Assembly: GCF_040954835.1 (NCBI RefSeq)
Contig: NC_090707.1
Location: 17,936,570 to 18,000,569 of the forward strand
DNA from: Lepisosteus oculatus
Lineage: Eukaryota; Chordata; Actinopteri; Semionotiformes; Lepisosteidae
Direction of reading: 5' to 3'
Length of the DNA stretch: 64,000 nucleotides
Shown: piece by piece, positions 63,392 to 64,000 of the stretch
How the letters are laid out: the number at the start of each line of letters is the position of its first letter
How positions within the stretch are numbered: position 1 is the first letter of the stretch
Position numbers and translations under genes: made by a program
The notes under the pieces: generated by a model
What the model saw: only the letters and a program-made list of their open reading frames with translations
What the model was told of the DNA's origin: nothing
The model's database searches: none

Positions 63392-64000
63392 GTCTTTACT
63401 TAGTGCCTAGGGTTGGATAAAAGACTAAATAAGTAAATCAATATTAAAACATCATGACTTTGTCTTTGCATGACCACAGCAAAGCTTTCTTAATGAAATT
63501 ATTTCTGTATTGAATTGTATGATCTCAATGGATACTTAAAAAAATAGTTCTGAAATAGGTTCTTCATGTAACTTGTTGTTTTGCTTCCTTCTGATGTAAA
63601 CAATTACGTTGAAATGACATATGCACTGCTAAATTACCATTGTTAATGACATTTTTACAAGGGCCTGCTTTCGGTTAGCTAACCAAGAATACATTAAGTA
63701 AATCAAGCACTCATTTAGTTAAATTAATTAATTCAATAAGCCTATTGCAATATGACACATTTACAATGTCCTATGTACAATTGTGCAACAAGGGCATCTA
63801 TTGTTTTATAATTTAGTATTTTTCCATAAAATGTTTTCCATAATATACAATTGTGGTTTGCTTATAATGTTTGGAAAACAGTGCAAGGTGTACATACCAT
63901 ATTTGATTCCAAGCAACATGTAAGTTTGTTTTTCTTTATTTAAAAAAATCCCCACTGGAATTTGTGAATAATATGAGATACAAATGTATCCGAGAGAATG

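Noticed and set aside
63084..63410. 108-codon plus-strand frame, GC-rich
   Set aside because: It lies within the solo LTR and runs past its end, with no recognised protein motif.
1..64000. CRISPR arrays, bacterial operons or phage-like systems
   Set aside because: No regularly spaced direct repeats with unique spacers were seen. Split genes and SINE/LINE content identify vertebrate nuclear DNA.

Overview
This is vertebrate nuclear DNA, AT-rich, with split genes, GT-AG introns and many decayed retroelements. The two genes and the repeats (5S-rRNA-derived SINEs, V-SINE-like tRNA SINEs, CR1/L2-type LINE pieces, a Gypsy-like solo LTR) point to a ray-finned fish. The tetrapod-like protein sequences suggest a non-teleost lineage, but that is inference.

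Two protein-coding genes can be rebuilt completely, both on the minus strand and head to tail. The first is an integrin alpha-V gene (ITGAV): 30 coding exons between 34644 and 1102, 1044 codons plus stop, every exon junction in phase. The second is ZC3H15 (DFRP1): 10 coding exons between 53422 and 45483, 425 codons plus stop. ZC3H15 upstream of ITGAV on the same strand is also the human order, so this is conserved synteny. The two proteins are not known to share a pathway: one is a cell-surface adhesion receptor subunit, the other a cytoplasmic zinc-finger partner of the GTPase DRG1.

Layout. 1-1101: ITGAV 3' UTR. 1102-34644: ITGAV. Its introns hold an old and two younger 5S SINEs, an antisense V-SINE, an antisense LINE reverse-transcriptase remnant, a TIR element with a strong internal hairpin, a second perfect hairpin and a CR1-like remnant. 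34645-45482: intergenic, with unidentified ORF remnants, a V-SINE, a CpG-richer segment and the ZC3H15 3' UTR. 45483-53422: ZC3H15. 53423-64000: ZC3H15 promoter and a gene-free flank with a LINE 3' end, a degraded 5S SINE, a decayed LTR-like pair beside a tRNA-Leu-like sequence, a CR1/L3-like fragment and a solo LTR with a 5-bp target duplication.

I found no tRNA or rRNA gene that looks functional, no CRISPR array and no third host gene. I see no undescribed biological system. The most unusual items are the CCA-ended tRNA-Leu-like segment next to the LTR-like repeat, the SINE inserted almost on an ITGAV splice donor, and the TIR element with its nested hairpin.
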